A DNA stretch of 64,000 nt from Shewanella decolorationis S12 (GTDB lineage: Bacteria > Pseudomonadota > Gammaproteobacteria > Enterobacterales > Shewanellaceae), in contig NZ_AXZL01000068.1 of the NCBI RefSeq assembly GCF_000485795.1, positions 124,001 to 188,000 on the forward strand. Direction: 5' to 3'. The notes below the pieces were generated by a model, which worked only from the letters and a program-made list of their open reading frames with translations, had not been told where the DNA came from and ran no database searches. Position numbers and translations under genes: made by a program. Shown in pieces: positions 44,958 through 55,600 of the stretch (position 1 is the first letter of the stretch; each line of letters opens with the position of its first letter).

Positions 44958-46783
44958 TGGCTAGGGTGGAGGATGCGCAGCTCGGCCATGGGACATCTGC
45001 CGCCGAGCGAGCAAGCGATGCCAATATCTGTCGGCATTTAAAGCTGGCCGCCCATCATATTCCCCATCATCTCGCCGTTGCGGTGCAACAGGGCAAAGGA
45101 AAATCCCTTGCCAATCTGACTTACCAAGAACTCGACTTTATTAGCCTAGATAAACAAAGCGATGCCATCGCCTTCGCGCTCAATGCCCATGGGCTGACGC
45201 GGGGGATGAAGGCGGTGCTGATGGTCACCCCGAGTCTGGATTTTTTTGCGTTAACGTTTGCGCTGTTTAAGGCGGGGATTATCCCCGTGCTGGTTGACCC
45301 TGGCATGGGGATTAAAAATCTTAAGCAATGTTTTATTGAAGCTGCGCCCGATGCCTTTATCGGTATCCCTAAAGCCCATATCGCTAGACGCTTATTAGGC
45401 TGGGGCAAGGGCAGTGTGAAGCATCTTATCAATGTGGATGGTAATCCAAGCGGAGTTGCTGGCACCTTATCGCGCGTACTCACGGGCGCGCCAAGTTTAG
45501 CGTCGATACTCTTATCAACAGCTAAGTCGTTTACAGCTAAGTCATCTGCGGCTAAATTGCCAGAACTGGCCGAGTACCCGATGGCGCTGCTCGAGCATGA
45601 CGAGATGGCGGCGATTCTGTTTACCAGCGGCAGCACGGGTACGCCAAAGGGCGTTGTCTATAGTCACGGCATGTTTGAGGCGCAAATTCAGGCGCTAAAG
45701 CAGGATTATGGCATTGCACATGGCGAGCGTGATTTAGCCACATTCCCGCTATTTTCCCTCTTTGGTCCGGCGCTCGGTATGGCATCGATTGTGCCTGAAA
45801 TGGATGCTAGCAAACCGATCACGGCCAATCCTGAATTTTTATTTGCCGCCATTGATAAATACCAATGCAGCAATATTTTTGTTAATCCGGCTTTACTTGA
45901 GCGTTTAGGCCGCGCCGGTGAACAAACCGAATCGAAAAAGCAGCACAAACTCAGCAGTGTGAAACGCGTGATTTCCGCTGGGGCGCCCGCGACCATTGCC
46001 TCGATAGCCCGTTTTAGCAAAATGCTCAATGATGGCGTGCCTGTACTCAATTCCTACGGCGCCACCGAATCCTTACCTATCAGCATGATCGCCAGCGATG
46101 AGCTATTTACCACGACTCAAACCACGGATAATGGCGGTGGAATTTGTGTCGGCCGCGCTATCGATGGCGTCAGTGTCGAGATTATTGCCATCACTGAAGC
46201 GGATATCCCTGAGTGGGATAATGGCTTGCGTCTTAACGCGGGGGAAATTGGCGAAATAGTGGTCACAGGCCCTATGGTGAGCCAGTCCTATTATCGCCGC
46301 GAAAAGGCAGCGACGGCGGCCAAAATCTGGGACCGCGAGCAGCAAACCTTCAGGCATCGCATGGGCGATCTTGGCTACCTGGACGACAGTGGCCGGTTGT
46401 GGATGTGTGGCCGTAAAGCCCATAGAGTGGATGCCACCCAAGGTGGGCAGTTTGTTAAACGTTACTATTCCATTCCGAGTGAGCGTATTTTTAATACCCA
46501 TCCGAATGTGAAGCGTTCGGCGTTAGTGGGGATCAAAGTCAAGGGGCAAGGTGGCGTGAGTGAGATTGAACCCCTCATCTGCATCGAGCTTGACCAATCC
46601 TTGGTGTGCAATAAGAGCGCGCAGCTCTATCAAGAGCTGATGGCGATTGCCGAGCAGTATAGCCAAACTCAGGGGATTCGGCGTTTTCTCATTCATCCCG
46701 ACTTCCCCGTGGATGTGCGCCACAATGCCAAAATATTTAGAGAAAAATTAGCCATTTGGGCGCAATCGCAAACCAAAGGCTGA
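44957..46783 (+). CDS. oleC: OleC, beta-lactone synthetase
   Basis: A 608-residue ANL-superfamily enzyme that adenylates the beta-hydroxy acid and closes the beta-lactone. The ATP loop [12 protein letters not shown] is at 221-232, with [13 protein letters not shown] [12 protein letters not shown], and motif [18 protein letters not shown]. The N-terminal 30 residues and the low-complexity [13 protein letters not shown] stretch at about 188-200 are less conserved. The start is at TAATG, one base overlapping the oleB stop, so the genes are translationally coupled. It should act in a complex with OleB and OleD. Confidence 0.95.
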   Translation: MARVEDAQLGHGTSAAERASDANICRHLKLAAHHIPHHLAVAVQQGKGKSLANLTYQELDFISLDKQSDAIAFALNAHGLTRGMKAVLMVTPSLDFFALTFALFKAGIIPVLVDPGMGIKNLKQCFIEAAPDAFIGIPKAHIARRLLGWGKGSVKHLINVDGNPSGVAGTLSRVLTGAPSLASILLSTAKSFTAKSSAAKLPELAEYPMALLEHDEMAAILFTSGSTGTPKGVVYSHGMFEAQIQALKQDYGIAHGERDLATFPLFSLFGPALGMASIVPEMDASKPITANPEFLFAAIDKYQCSNIFVNPALLERLGRAGEQTESKKQHKLSSVKRVISAGAPATIASIARFSKMLNDGVPVLNSYGATESLPISMIASDELFTTTQTTDNGGGICVGRAIDGVSVEIIAITEADIPEWDNGLRLNAGEIGEIVVTGPMVSQSYYRREKAATAAKIWDREQQTFRHRMGDLGYLDDSGRLWMCGRKAHRVDATQGGQFVKRYYSIPSERIFNTHPNVKRSALVGIKVKGQGGVSEIEPLICIELDQSLVCNKSAQLYQELMAIAEQYSQTQGIRRFLIHPDFPVDVRHNAKIFREKLAIWAQSQTKG

Positions 46784-46925
46784 TTTCAATTTAGCAAATT
46801 TTTAACTTAAATAGGGTCGAAATTTCGACTGTTTGTTCGTGGCACGTTTTGCCGCGAGTGGTGCCTTGTTGCACTTAATCAATGAATTGAATACTAAGAT
46901 GACACTCACTGTCACGGAATGCGAT

Positions 46926-48053
46926 ATGACTGACAATCCTGCTGTTCACCAAGCTGATGCGATGCCAACTGGCCGCCTTGATAACCTCGCTCAAACAGAC
47001 TTTGAACCGCGTGAGCAAGCCGCGCTTTATGCCTTGGCCGCTAAGGTCAGCCATGCCTTTGTGACCGGCGCGGGTGGATTTTTGGGTAAGGCCATTTGCC
47101 TGCGTTTGGTCGCGGCTGGGATTAAGGTGACTGGCTTTGCCCGTGGCCATTATCCTGAGCTTGAAGCTCTTGGTGTGACTATGGTGCAGGGGGATTTAGC
47201 CAATCCAGAGCAAGTCAAACAGGCGATGCAGGGCTGCGATATCGTGTTCCATGTGGCCTCAAAAGCGGGGGTCTGGGGTGATAGAGACAGTTATTTTTGC
47301 CCCAATGTGAAGGGCGCCGCTAATGTGATTGCTGCTTGTAAAGCGCTTAAAATCAGTAAATTAGTCTATACCAGCACTCCTAGCGTGACCTTTGCGGGCG
47401 AAGATGAATCGGGTATCGATGAGTCGACGCCCTACGCCAGCCGCTTTTTAAATTATTATGCTCACTCCAAGGCGATTGCCGAGAAGATGATGCTCGATGC
47501 TAATCAAATCTCTTCAACTGCATCGGCGTATGCGTTAAAGACGGTTGCCCTGCGGCCGCATTTGATTTGGGGGCCCAATGATCCGCATCTGGTGCCTCGG
47601 GTGCTCGCCCGCGGTCGTTTAGGTAAACTCAAGCTGGTGGGGCGCGAGGATAAACTGGTCGATACCATTTATATCGATAACGCTGCTTATGCCCACATTC
47701 TTGCAGCCATTGAGCTTTGCCAAGTCTCGCCTAAGTGCCAAGGCAAAGCCTATTTTGTCAGTAACGATGAGCCTGTGACTATGGCCAAGATGCTGAACCT
47801 CATCCTAGCCTGTGATGGGCTCCCGCCTGTGACCGCGCGCGTGCCACAGACCCTAGCCTATGTGGCGGGCGCTGTGTTAGAAACGGCGTATCGACTGCTG
47901 AATAAGCAAGAAGAGCCGATAATGACGCGCTTTGTCGCTAAACAGCTTTCCTGTAGCCATTATTTCGATATCAGCGCGGCAAAACGGGACTTTGGCTATC
48001 ATGCCTTAGTGTCGATAGAAGAGGGGATGAAGCGCCTTAAGGCATCACTCTAG
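46926..48053 (+). CDS. oleD: OleD, beta-keto acid reductase (SDR)
   Basis: A 375-residue NAD(P)H-dependent extended short-chain dehydrogenase reducing the OleA product. The nucleotide loop TGAGGFLGKA is at 47-56, the segment HVASKAGVWGD follows, and the YxxxK motif lies in NYYAHSKAIAEK. I chose ATG 46926, with CGGAA upstream. ATG 46899 would add nine residues; the still longer frame has no site. About 40 residues precede the Rossmann fold, more than needed. It starts 142 bases after oleC. Confidence 0.93.
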   Translation: MTDNPAVHQADAMPTGRLDNLAQTDFEPREQAALYALAAKVSHAFVTGAGGFLGKAICLRLVAAGIKVTGFARGHYPELEALGVTMVQGDLANPEQVKQAMQGCDIVFHVASKAGVWGDRDSYFCPNVKGAANVIAACKALKISKLVYTSTPSVTFAGEDESGIDESTPYASRFLNYYAHSKAIAEKMMLDANQISSTASAYALKTVALRPHLIWGPNDPHLVPRVLARGRLGKLKLVGREDKLVDTIYIDNAAYAHILAAIELCQVSPKCQGKAYFVSNDEPVTMAKMLNLILACDGLPPVTARVPQTLAYVAGAVLETAYRLLNKQEEPIMTRFVAKQLSCSHYFDISAAKRDFGYHALVSIEEGMKRLKASL

Positions 48054-48124
48054 TGCTTATTTAGCACAGGGCAAACTTGGTGATATCCTATGCCGTCACG
48101 GTAACTTACTGGATTAAAAAGTTA

Positions 48125-48364
48125 ATGGCCTGCGACGATTGTAATACTTCGATTTTTCGGCAAAAGATTGGCCGCTGCAAACGCTGCATGTGGCAGTTGA
48201 CGCTGCTGTCGCTTGTCGGTTGGCCGTTGTGGTGGTATCTCTACAGTGACGCTCCTCGAGAGGTCAACTCTATCGCCTTACTGTTTTTCTGCTCAGCCTT
48301 TAGTGGTCTGTTGTTACTGCATCTTGTGGTATTAGTCGCGCGCCGTCTGCTCGGGCGCGAATAG
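48125..48364 (+). CDS. DUF3624 small membrane protein
   Basis: A 79-residue protein with a cysteine pair N-terminus (ACDDCNTSIF, then GRCKRCMWQL) and two hydrophobic helices (about 22-40 and 52-72). This is the DUF3624 pattern from Vibrio and Shewanella; function unknown. I start at ATG 48125, with a weak upstream site, 71 bases after oleD. The stop overlaps a terminator hairpin, so it is probably the last gene of the ole transcript. Confidence 0.85.
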   Translation: MACDDCNTSIFRQKIGRCKRCMWQLTLLSLVGWPLWWYLYSDAPREVNSIALLFFCSAFSGLLLLHLVVLVARRLLGRE

Positions 48365-48370
48365 TTTTTT
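48339..48370 (+). terminator. Terminator ending the ole-DUF3624 transcript
   Basis: Six-base stem CGCGCC/GGCGCG (48339-48344 with 48354-48359), then T residues at 48365-48370. The hairpin overlaps the last codons and stop of the DUF3624 gene. Confidence 0.6.
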
Positions 48371-48834
48371 CACTTCTCTTTTAATCACGTTTTATCTTTT
48401 GTTGTGAATAGCTACAACTCGACAGTTGCGCTATTTTAAACGGCTATTCTTGCCCGCGAACTTTTTCATTTTGGCTTAATGCTCAAGTGTTAAACAGTGC
48501 GCTGAAACACCTCGTTTTTTATCGTCTTAGCGAAAAATACTGTCGATTTGTGCTGGCTAAGGCGTGATTCGTGATGAGCTCGCGCGATTATTCTACTCCG
48601 TGATCCCGTAAGTGTTAGAGCTAGGCTTAGATCTGCAGAGTACGACAAATGCTCTGATGATAGGGTCTAGTGTAATGAGTTGATTTGGCTGCATAGTATG
48701 GATTTAAACAAATTTTAATCTGATATTTTAAGGTTTTTACCCCTGTTTCACTGTTTTTGATGTTGCTAAGTATTAAGATCGAGCATGGCGATGTGGCCGA
48801 GAAAACTCGGTACTTTTAGGTTTTAGGGAGTGTT
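48371..48834. other. Long upstream region of terC
   Basis: About 465 bases with no gene. No match to the conserved bases of the yybP-ykoY manganese riboswitch, which precedes some terC genes, was found by eye. The promoter for terC is presumably here. Confidence 0.4.
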
Positions 48835-49812
48835 ATGGAGTTTTTTACCACGCTATTTGTGGGTTACCCGATATGGGTTTGGTTAATGTTTTTTGGCTTT
48901 GTGTTGGCATTGTTAGCCTTCGACTTAGGTGTGCTACACAAAGAGCAGCACGAAATTACCGTGGCAGAGAGCCTTAAATTATCGGCCTTTTATATTTGTA
49001 TGGGCCTGTTGTTCGGCGCTTGGTTATGGTGGTACAAGGGCTCGACCGCGGGGATGGAATACCTCACGGGTTACCTTATCGAAAAGTCCTTATCTATGGA
49101 TAACGTCTTCGTTATCGCGCTTATTTTCAGTAGCTTAGGCATTCCCCGTTTGTATCAACACCGAGTGTTATTCTGGGGGATTATGGGCGTTATCGTGCTG
49201 CGCGCCATTATGATTGGCTTAGGCGCGGCGCTGGTGGCGCAGTACCAAGGCGTGTTGGTGTTATTCGGCCTGTTCTTGATTTTCACGGGTATTAAGATGC
49301 TCTTTTCCGATGATGAGCATGGTGATATCCAAGATAATAAGTTTTACAAGTGGTTACGTTCTAAAATGCGTTTTACCCCAAGCCTTCATCAAGAGAAGTT
49401 TTGGGTAAGGGGAGAGGATCATCAACTCAGCAAAGGCTGGTGGGCAACGCCCTTGTTCTTGGCGTTGATCTTAGTCGAAACCGCGGATCTGGTGTTTGCA
49501 GTGGACAGTATCCCGGCAATTTTTGCGATTACCCAAGATCCCTTTATCGTCTATACCTCTAATATTTTTGCGATTTTAGGTCTGCGGGCATTGTATTTCG
49601 CCCTCGCGGCCATGGTGCATCGTTTCGAGTACCTCAAATACGCGCTATCGGTGGTGTTGGTGTTTATCGGCGTGAAAGTCGGACTGGTGTACTTTAATCA
49701 TGAAGGCATTGTGGACTTTAAGATCCCAACTGCCTTATCCCTTGGCGTCACCTTCGGCCTCTTGCTGGCGGGGGTATTATTCTCCCTGTGGAAGACGCGC
49801 GAGCAGAAGTAA
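48835..49812 (+). CDS. TerC-family membrane protein (Alx-like)
   Basis: A 325-residue inner-membrane protein with about nine helices. Diagnostic segments are FDLGVLHKEQHEITVAESLK, LIEKSLSMDNVFVIALIFSS, and LFLALILVETADLVFAVDSIP, with acidic residues that bind metal (ExxD/DxxxxxD). Members export or sense Mn2+ or respond to alkaline stress (Alx). AGGGAG precedes the ATG. It is monocistronic, with a terminator 29 bases past the stop. Confidence 0.93.
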   Translation: MEFFTTLFVGYPIWVWLMFFGFVLALLAFDLGVLHKEQHEITVAESLKLSAFYICMGLLFGAWLWWYKGSTAGMEYLTGYLIEKSLSMDNVFVIALIFSSLGIPRLYQHRVLFWGIMGVIVLRAIMIGLGAALVAQYQGVLVLFGLFLIFTGIKMLFSDDEHGDIQDNKFYKWLRSKMRFTPSLHQEKFWVRGEDHQLSKGWWATPLFLALILVETADLVFAVDSIPAIFAITQDPFIVYTSNIFAILGLRALYFALAAMVHRFEYLKYALSVVLVFIGVKVGLVYFNHEGIVDFKIPTALSLGVTFGLLLAGVLFSLWKTREQK

Positions 49813-49840
49813 GCTCATAATGACTTAGGAATCGATCAAG

Positions 49841-49870
49841 GCCATTTAGCCCATGCTAAATGGCTTTTTT
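49841..49870 (+). terminator. Terminator of terC
   Basis: Ten-base stem GCCATTTAGC/GCTAAATGGC (49841-49850 with 49855-49864), four-base loop, six T residues. Confidence 0.95.
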
Positions 49871-49976
49871 ACTCTCTACTGAAGGCAAAATCGCGACTTG
49901 GGAAATTAGTCTATGCTTAATTGGCATCGTTAAGGTGCAAACACTAAAGATGACGAATACTTTCAAGGATGAAGCG

Positions 49977-51506
49977 ATGAAACTACCTCTTGCGAGTTTA
50001 TTGATTGGCGCTTTGCTGGGAGCCAATGCTCACGCCGCTGGAACTCAAACCGGCCAAACACCACCCCCTTCAAGCTCCACTTGTACGGGAACTTACCCGA
50101 GTTACTTTCAAGACCCGGCTTTTACCAAAACCGGCATGTGGGATAACCAAGTGATCATCAATCAGGCCTATCCTGGTTGGAAGGGGCCGATTTTTAAGCT
50201 AAGTGATGCCTACTCAGCAGCTAAAGCCGATCAGGAAATGCCATGGCTCAAGTTCAATCCCTTCGATAAAAATCTCTCTGAAAAGGATAAGAATACCCAA
50301 GCGTGGAATTATCTTTGGGCGGTTATGCAGTATATCCAAGCGGGCAATATCGACAGTGGCGACATCAATACCGACTGGGATCTGTGTAATAACAAGGTAC
50401 GTGCTTGGTACCATATTCCTTATCAAACCTACGATCCCATGAGTGGACGCGAATTTATCCATGGATTAACCCGTGAAGCCCCCGTCACTATGGCGGTGAA
50501 AGACCAAGGCGATATTAAAACAACCATGTGGGCTGTCGGCTTTTATAACCCACAGGCTGCTGGCAGCTTGGCTAAGGTGTGGACGGGGGCTGCTGCGCCT
50601 GTGATGCCCCAAGCCAATTTTGCCTTTAATGAAGGCAGTGTGATTGGCAAATTGTTGTTTACTACGGCGACGCCCAATAACTATCCCTTCTTAGAAAATG
50701 TGCCAGTATGGCAAGCCAATATCAGTTCGAGTGATTTCTGTGAATGTAAAAATGCCGATGGTAGTGCCTGTAGCTTCCAGCAAGAAACGGAGCAGTGTCC
50801 CCGTTCGGTCGCCGATGTGTATTTGCTACAGTTTGATATCGCAGTGCGTGACAGTCGCTCCCCAGTAGGCTGGGCCTATGGCACCTTTGTGGCCGACGGC
50901 CAATTTAAGGCAAAAGAGAAAAATCCGTGGAACCGGATCTCACCCCTTGGACTTATGTGGGGCAATGATACTCCTCCTGCAAACGTAGGCGCGGCCGCCT
51001 TTCCACAAAACCCGGTGTCAGGCCTTAAAGATAGCGCGGTATTTCAAGAGGTGGTTGGACGTTTAAATGAGAAAACCAATGCAGGGCATCTAGGTTGTAA
51101 TGGCAGGCTAAACGGTCCGGCGGATAATGCCCTAAGTAGTTGCTTATCTTGCCATCAAACGGCTTCCGTGCCCGATAGCAGCAATAATACCCCAGCGATT
51201 ATGTACCAATTTGCTTCCTACCAAGAGCCTGGAAGCGGCCAATGTATGACGACGCCGAGTAAGCTCGATCTGGCGATCGACCAAGTGTACTTCAAGTCAT
51301 TCCAATGCTCTGAATCCTTCAATGGCCCTAAAAATATTGTGCCACTGCCACAATATGCGCAGGGACAGACACAATGGATCTCTACAGATTTTTCTTTGCA
51401 GCTGAGCATAAGCCTCACACAGTGGCAGGAATGGCAACAGGATCAGGAAAATCTGAAGAAGAATATTAAAGTGCGAGTGTTTGATGGCACGCTGCCTTCC
51501 CGTTAA
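49977..51506 (+). CDS. Periplasmic monoheme cytochrome-like protein
   Basis: A 509-residue exported protein with a signal peptide (about 1-20, ending NAHA) and a single heme-attachment motif CLSCH at 389-393. Most of the chain has no further CxxCH and is rich in Trp, Pro and Asn; several paired cysteines (CECKNADGSAC, CSFQQETEQC) suggest disulfides. From memory it corresponds to SO_1748, a monoheme c-type cytochrome of unknown role in Shewanella. The start at ATG 49977 has AAGGA seven bases upstream; the frame before it overlaps the terC terminator and is ignored. Confidence 0.85.
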   Translation: MKLPLASLLIGALLGANAHAAGTQTGQTPPPSSSTCTGTYPSYFQDPAFTKTGMWDNQVIINQAYPGWKGPIFKLSDAYSAAKADQEMPWLKFNPFDKNLSEKDKNTQAWNYLWAVMQYIQAGNIDSGDINTDWDLCNNKVRAWYHIPYQTYDPMSGREFIHGLTREAPVTMAVKDQGDIKTTMWAVGFYNPQAAGSLAKVWTGAAAPVMPQANFAFNEGSVIGKLLFTTATPNNYPFLENVPVWQANISSSDFCECKNADGSACSFQQETEQCPRSVADVYLLQFDIAVRDSRSPVGWAYGTFVADGQFKAKEKNPWNRISPLGLMWGNDTPPANVGAAAFPQNPVSGLKDSAVFQEVVGRLNEKTNAGHLGCNGRLNGPADNALSSCLSCHQTASVPDSSNNTPAIMYQFASYQEPGSGQCMTTPSKLDLAIDQVYFKSFQCSESFNGPKNIVPLPQYAQGQTQWISTDFSLQLSISLTQWQEWQQDQENLKKNIKVRVFDGTLPSR

Positions 51507-51591
51507 GACGCAATTTGTGTAAGGAATTGTATTTAGTGTTTGCGGTATGGATAAAGTGACCTCATTCACTATTATCAGTCATTTCAATATT

Positions 51592-51620
51592 AAAGGGCCC
51601 ATTTCGGGCCCTTTGCTTTT
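51592..51620 (+). terminator. Terminator after the cytochrome gene
   Basis: Nine-base stem AAAGGGCCC/GGGCCCTTT (51592-51600 with 51606-51614), five-base loop, then T residues. Confidence 0.93.
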
Positions 51621-51755
51621 AATTCTATCGATTGTTTCTCTTTGCATTATTTAGTCGGTCATTCGGTAAGTGACTGAATACATTAGTAACTGGTGTTTTG
51701 GTTAAATATTTGTGATAACTTGGCGTTATTTTAAACATAAAAGCAAGAGGGAAGC

Positions 51756-52634
51756 ATGCTAGCTATTACAAATTTAACCAAAACCTATGATAACGGTGTT
51801 AGGGCGCTCGATGGGGTTAACTTAACCATTTCGAAGGGGATGTTTGGCCTACTAGGCCCGAATGGAGCGGGTAAATCTTCTTTGATGCGAACTATTGCTG
51901 CACTGCAAAGCGCTGACAGTGGCAGCATCGTTTTCGACGGTATTGATGTCTTAGCGGATCCACAGGCATTGCGTAAAACCTTAGGTTACTTACCGCAGGA
52001 CTTTAATGTTTATCCGCGGATTAGCGCCTTTGACTTATTGGACCACCTAGCGGTGTTAAAAGGCATCAATCAAAGCAAGCAACGCAAAGAAATCGTGGAG
52101 GGCTTATTGGCCCATACTAACTTATATCAACATAAAAATAAGGCGGTAAGTGGCTTTTCCGGCGGTATGCGGCAACGTTTTGGGATTGCACAGGCGTTAC
52201 TTGGCGATCCTAAATTATTGATTGTTGATGAGCCAACCGCAGGGCTCGATCCTGAAGAGCGCAATCGTTTTCACAATTTATTAGTGAGTTTGGGCGAGGA
52301 AAAAGTCGTTATCCTCTCAACTCACATCGTTGAGGACGTGTCGGAACTCTGCCCGAATATGGCGGTGCTCGCCTCGGGAAAAATCCTATTACAGGGGAAT
52401 CCACAGCAATTGGTCAGTGAGTTAACTGAGAAGATTTGGACTAAAACCGTTGATCAAGCGGAAGCGCAACAACTTGAGAATGTATTACCGGTCATCTCAA
52501 AACGATTACTTGCTGGCCGAACGGTATTAAATGTGATGGCCGATACATGCCCTGATGGGTTCACGCCAGCCGCTGCAGGGCTTGAGGATTTGTATTTCTC
52601 AACATTGCACAGCCATCGCCATCAGGCAGCTTAA
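51756..52634 (+). CDS. ABC transporter ATP-binding subunit
   Basis: A 292-residue ATPase for the adjacent ABC-2/M1 fusion. Walker A GPNGAGKSS is at 34-42, the signature FSGGMRQRFGIAQA at 134-147, Walker B LLIVDEPTAGLD at 154-165, and the H-loop STHIVEDVSE follows. The C-terminal 80 residues form an extension typical of NatA-like exporters. The start codon follows AGAGGGAAGC. It lies 11 bases before the giant permease gene, so they are one operon. Confidence 0.95.
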   Translation: MLAITNLTKTYDNGVRALDGVNLTISKGMFGLLGPNGAGKSSLMRTIAALQSADSGSIVFDGIDVLADPQALRKTLGYLPQDFNVYPRISAFDLLDHLAVLKGINQSKQRKEIVEGLLAHTNLYQHKNKAVSGFSGGMRQRFGIAQALLGDPKLLIVDEPTAGLDPEERNRFHNLLVSLGEEKVVILSTHIVEDVSELCPNMAVLASGKILLQGNPQQLVSELTEKIWTKTVDQAEAQQLENVLPVISKRLLAGRTVLNVMADTCPDGFTPAAAGLEDLYFSTLHSHRHQAA

Positions 52635-52645
52635 GGAGACTCCCT

Positions 52646-55600
52646 ATGCTGTTATCTATGTTGAGATTTGAGTGGCGTTATTATTTGCGTCAGCCATCAT
52701 TTTATGTTGTTTCTTTGTTATTGTTTTTAATGAGCTTTTTATCAGTTGCCTCCAATAATATTCAAATTGGTAGCGGTGGTGAAGTGTTGAAAAATAGCCC
52801 TTTTGGTATTAGCCAAACCTTGCTCATCATGGGGCTTATTTCTATGTTTGCTGTTGTAAATTTTGTCGGTAGCACCGCCATTCGTAATCATCAGCATTTA
52901 ATGGAGGAGCTGATTTACAGTAAACCGCTATCGCCTTTCGCCTATCAATTTGGGCGTTTTTTAGGCAGCTTTATGGTAGTGCTTGCCGTATTCGCCTTTG
53001 TACCTATTGGCTTGATATTAGGTTCATTTATGCCTTGGGTTGACGGGAGTCGCTTTGGGCCCTTTGTCCTTAGCCACTATTTGATACCTTATTTTCAGTT
53101 ATCGGTTCCAAGTTTACTGCTGATTTCATGCCTATTTTATGCCATGGCAAGCCGTTTCCGATCTTTGATGGCCTTATATTTGACGGCCGTGGCTATGTTG
53201 GTGCTTTACACGCTGACAGGTGAAATGGCGAGCCAACCGCAGTATCGTACTATCGCGGCATTACTCGACCCCTTTGCACTGCGCACGTTCGATGAAGTGA
53301 CCCGTTATTGGACGATTAGTGAGAAGAATCACCAGTTACTCGAATTGTCAGGACTCGTGCTACAAAATCGAGCGCTGTGGCTTGCGATCGCCTGCGTATT
53401 ACTGGCTTTGTCAGGAATTTTCCGCCAGCCCACATTAACGAAAAAACGCGATAAAAAATCCATCAAAGTTGAAAAGATCCCTGAATTAGTCCCTTTATCT
53501 GGGCTATCGACTCGCACTGAAATCAACGCGCGCTTGCAATTTTGGACTCGGGTTAAGTTTGAGGTGAAGCAAGTGCTGTTAACTGCCCCCTTTTTGGTAC
53601 TAGGGGTGTTAACAGTATTCAACTTAGTTGGCCCAATGTTTGATGATTTTGGATGGTACGGTACCTCTAACTGGCCTTTAACTCAGGATATGGTGGATAA
53701 CATTGCCGGTGCGACCGGATTATTAATGGTTATCGTACTGATTTATTACAGCGCTGAAATTGTCTGGCGCGAACGTACCTCTGGCATGGGGGATATTGTT
53801 GATAGTGCGCCTGTGTCTAATCTATGTTTTTGGGCGTCAAAGTTAGTTGCAGTACTTATTGTGATGACCTTGCTGTATGTGCTGGCGATGTCAACCACAA
53901 TAGTGTTCCAACTGATAAAGGGCCAAGGTAATTTAGAAATATCTCAATACCTTATTCGTCTTGGGTTTTATTATTTACTGCCATTATTACTCTCTTCAAT
54001 ACTGGCATTTTTCTTACAAGTGCTTAGCCCGAACAAATATGCAGGTATGGGGCTGTTTGTGGCTTATTACCTGACGACATTCGTGATGGCAAATTGGGGA
54101 TTTGGCCATAGTTTGTATAACTTTGCCCAATCACCTAGCTTAAGTTACTCGGATATGAACGGCTATGGTTGGGGTCTGCTAAGCCATAGTTTGTACATGA
54201 TTTATTGGGGCGCTTTTAGCTTAATACTGTTCGTGTTGGGCTATGGTTTATACCACAGAGGACCGCAACAAAGTCTTAAAACTCGATTAGGATTATTGGG
54301 TTATCAGCTTGGTCTCAGTGGCAAGGCCATCGTTGTGGCGGGCTTAGTGGTATTTATTGGATCTGGTAGTTACCTGTTCTATCAAACTAAGGTGGTTAAT
54401 CATTACCTTACCCAAGACGAAACCACAGATTTACAAGCCGATTACGAAAAGACGTTCAAGCAATATCAAGGCATGCCTATTTTAGTGACCACTAAGGTTA
54501 ATGCGAATATCGATATTTTTCCTGAGCAACGCAAAATAGCCGCTAAGGTAATGTTTGAATGGCAAAATAAATCGGATAAGCCAATTGAAAAGATGCTGGT
54601 GCAACTGCCCGAGCACACCCAAGCTGACACGGTAAAGATCACTATTCCTAATGCGACGTTAGGCGAGTTTGATCGTCGTTTCCGTAATACCTGGTTAAGT
54701 TTTTCTGCGCCAGTGTTGCCGGGGCAGACAGTTGCAGGAAATATCGAATTAGTGCGTGAGTCTGTCGGTATTGCCGAGTCTGGTTTTGATTTGTCTGTCG
54801 TAGAAAATGGCACTTTTATCAATAATCTTGAGCTATTACCCTTATTTGGTTATCAAGATGGTTACGAGCTTATGGATCGCCATGAGCGCCAAAAACGCGG
54901 ACTGACAGAAAAAGAGCGGGCGAACAAGCTGGAAGACAGTCGTTATTATCGACAAAACTTCTTTGGCGTAGATGGCGACTTTATCCAATTTGAAGCGACG
55001 GTTTCGACCAGTGCGGATCAAATTGCCCTCGCGCCAGGTTATTTGCAAAAGCAGTGGCAGCAAGATGGTCGCCAGTACTTCCATTATTTAATGGACAGTC
55101 CAATGGTGAACTTCTATGCCATTATCTCCGGTCGCTATCAAGTTGAAAAGGTTGAACATAATGGGATTGCCGTAGAGGTCTATTACCATGTGGATCATCC
55201 TTGGAACGTAGCTCGGATGGTGGAGTCGGTGAAGGATTCAATCGATTATTACACTACGGCATTTGGCCCGTATCAGCATAAACAAATGCGTATTATGGAG
55301 TTTCCTGGATACCGAAGTTTCGCACAAAGTTTCGCGAATACTGTGCCTTACTCAGAGCGTATTGGCTTTATTACCGATTTACGCAATGAGGATAATATCG
55401 ACCCTGTATATTATGTCACTGCCCATGAAGTCGCTCACCAGTGGTGGGGACACCAAGTGGGGGCTGCGGATGTTCAGGGCAGTGCGGTGATCTCTGAAAG
55501 TCTGTCACAGTATTCGGCGCTGATGGTGTTAGAGCATAAGTATGGCGATAAAATGATCCGCAAGTTCTTGAAATATGAGCTTGATCGCTATCTGCGTGGC

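Noticed and set aside
48371..48834. Possible yybP-ykoY manganese riboswitch upstream of terC
   Set aside because: The conserved bases of that riboswitch were not found by eye; a covariance-model search would settle it.
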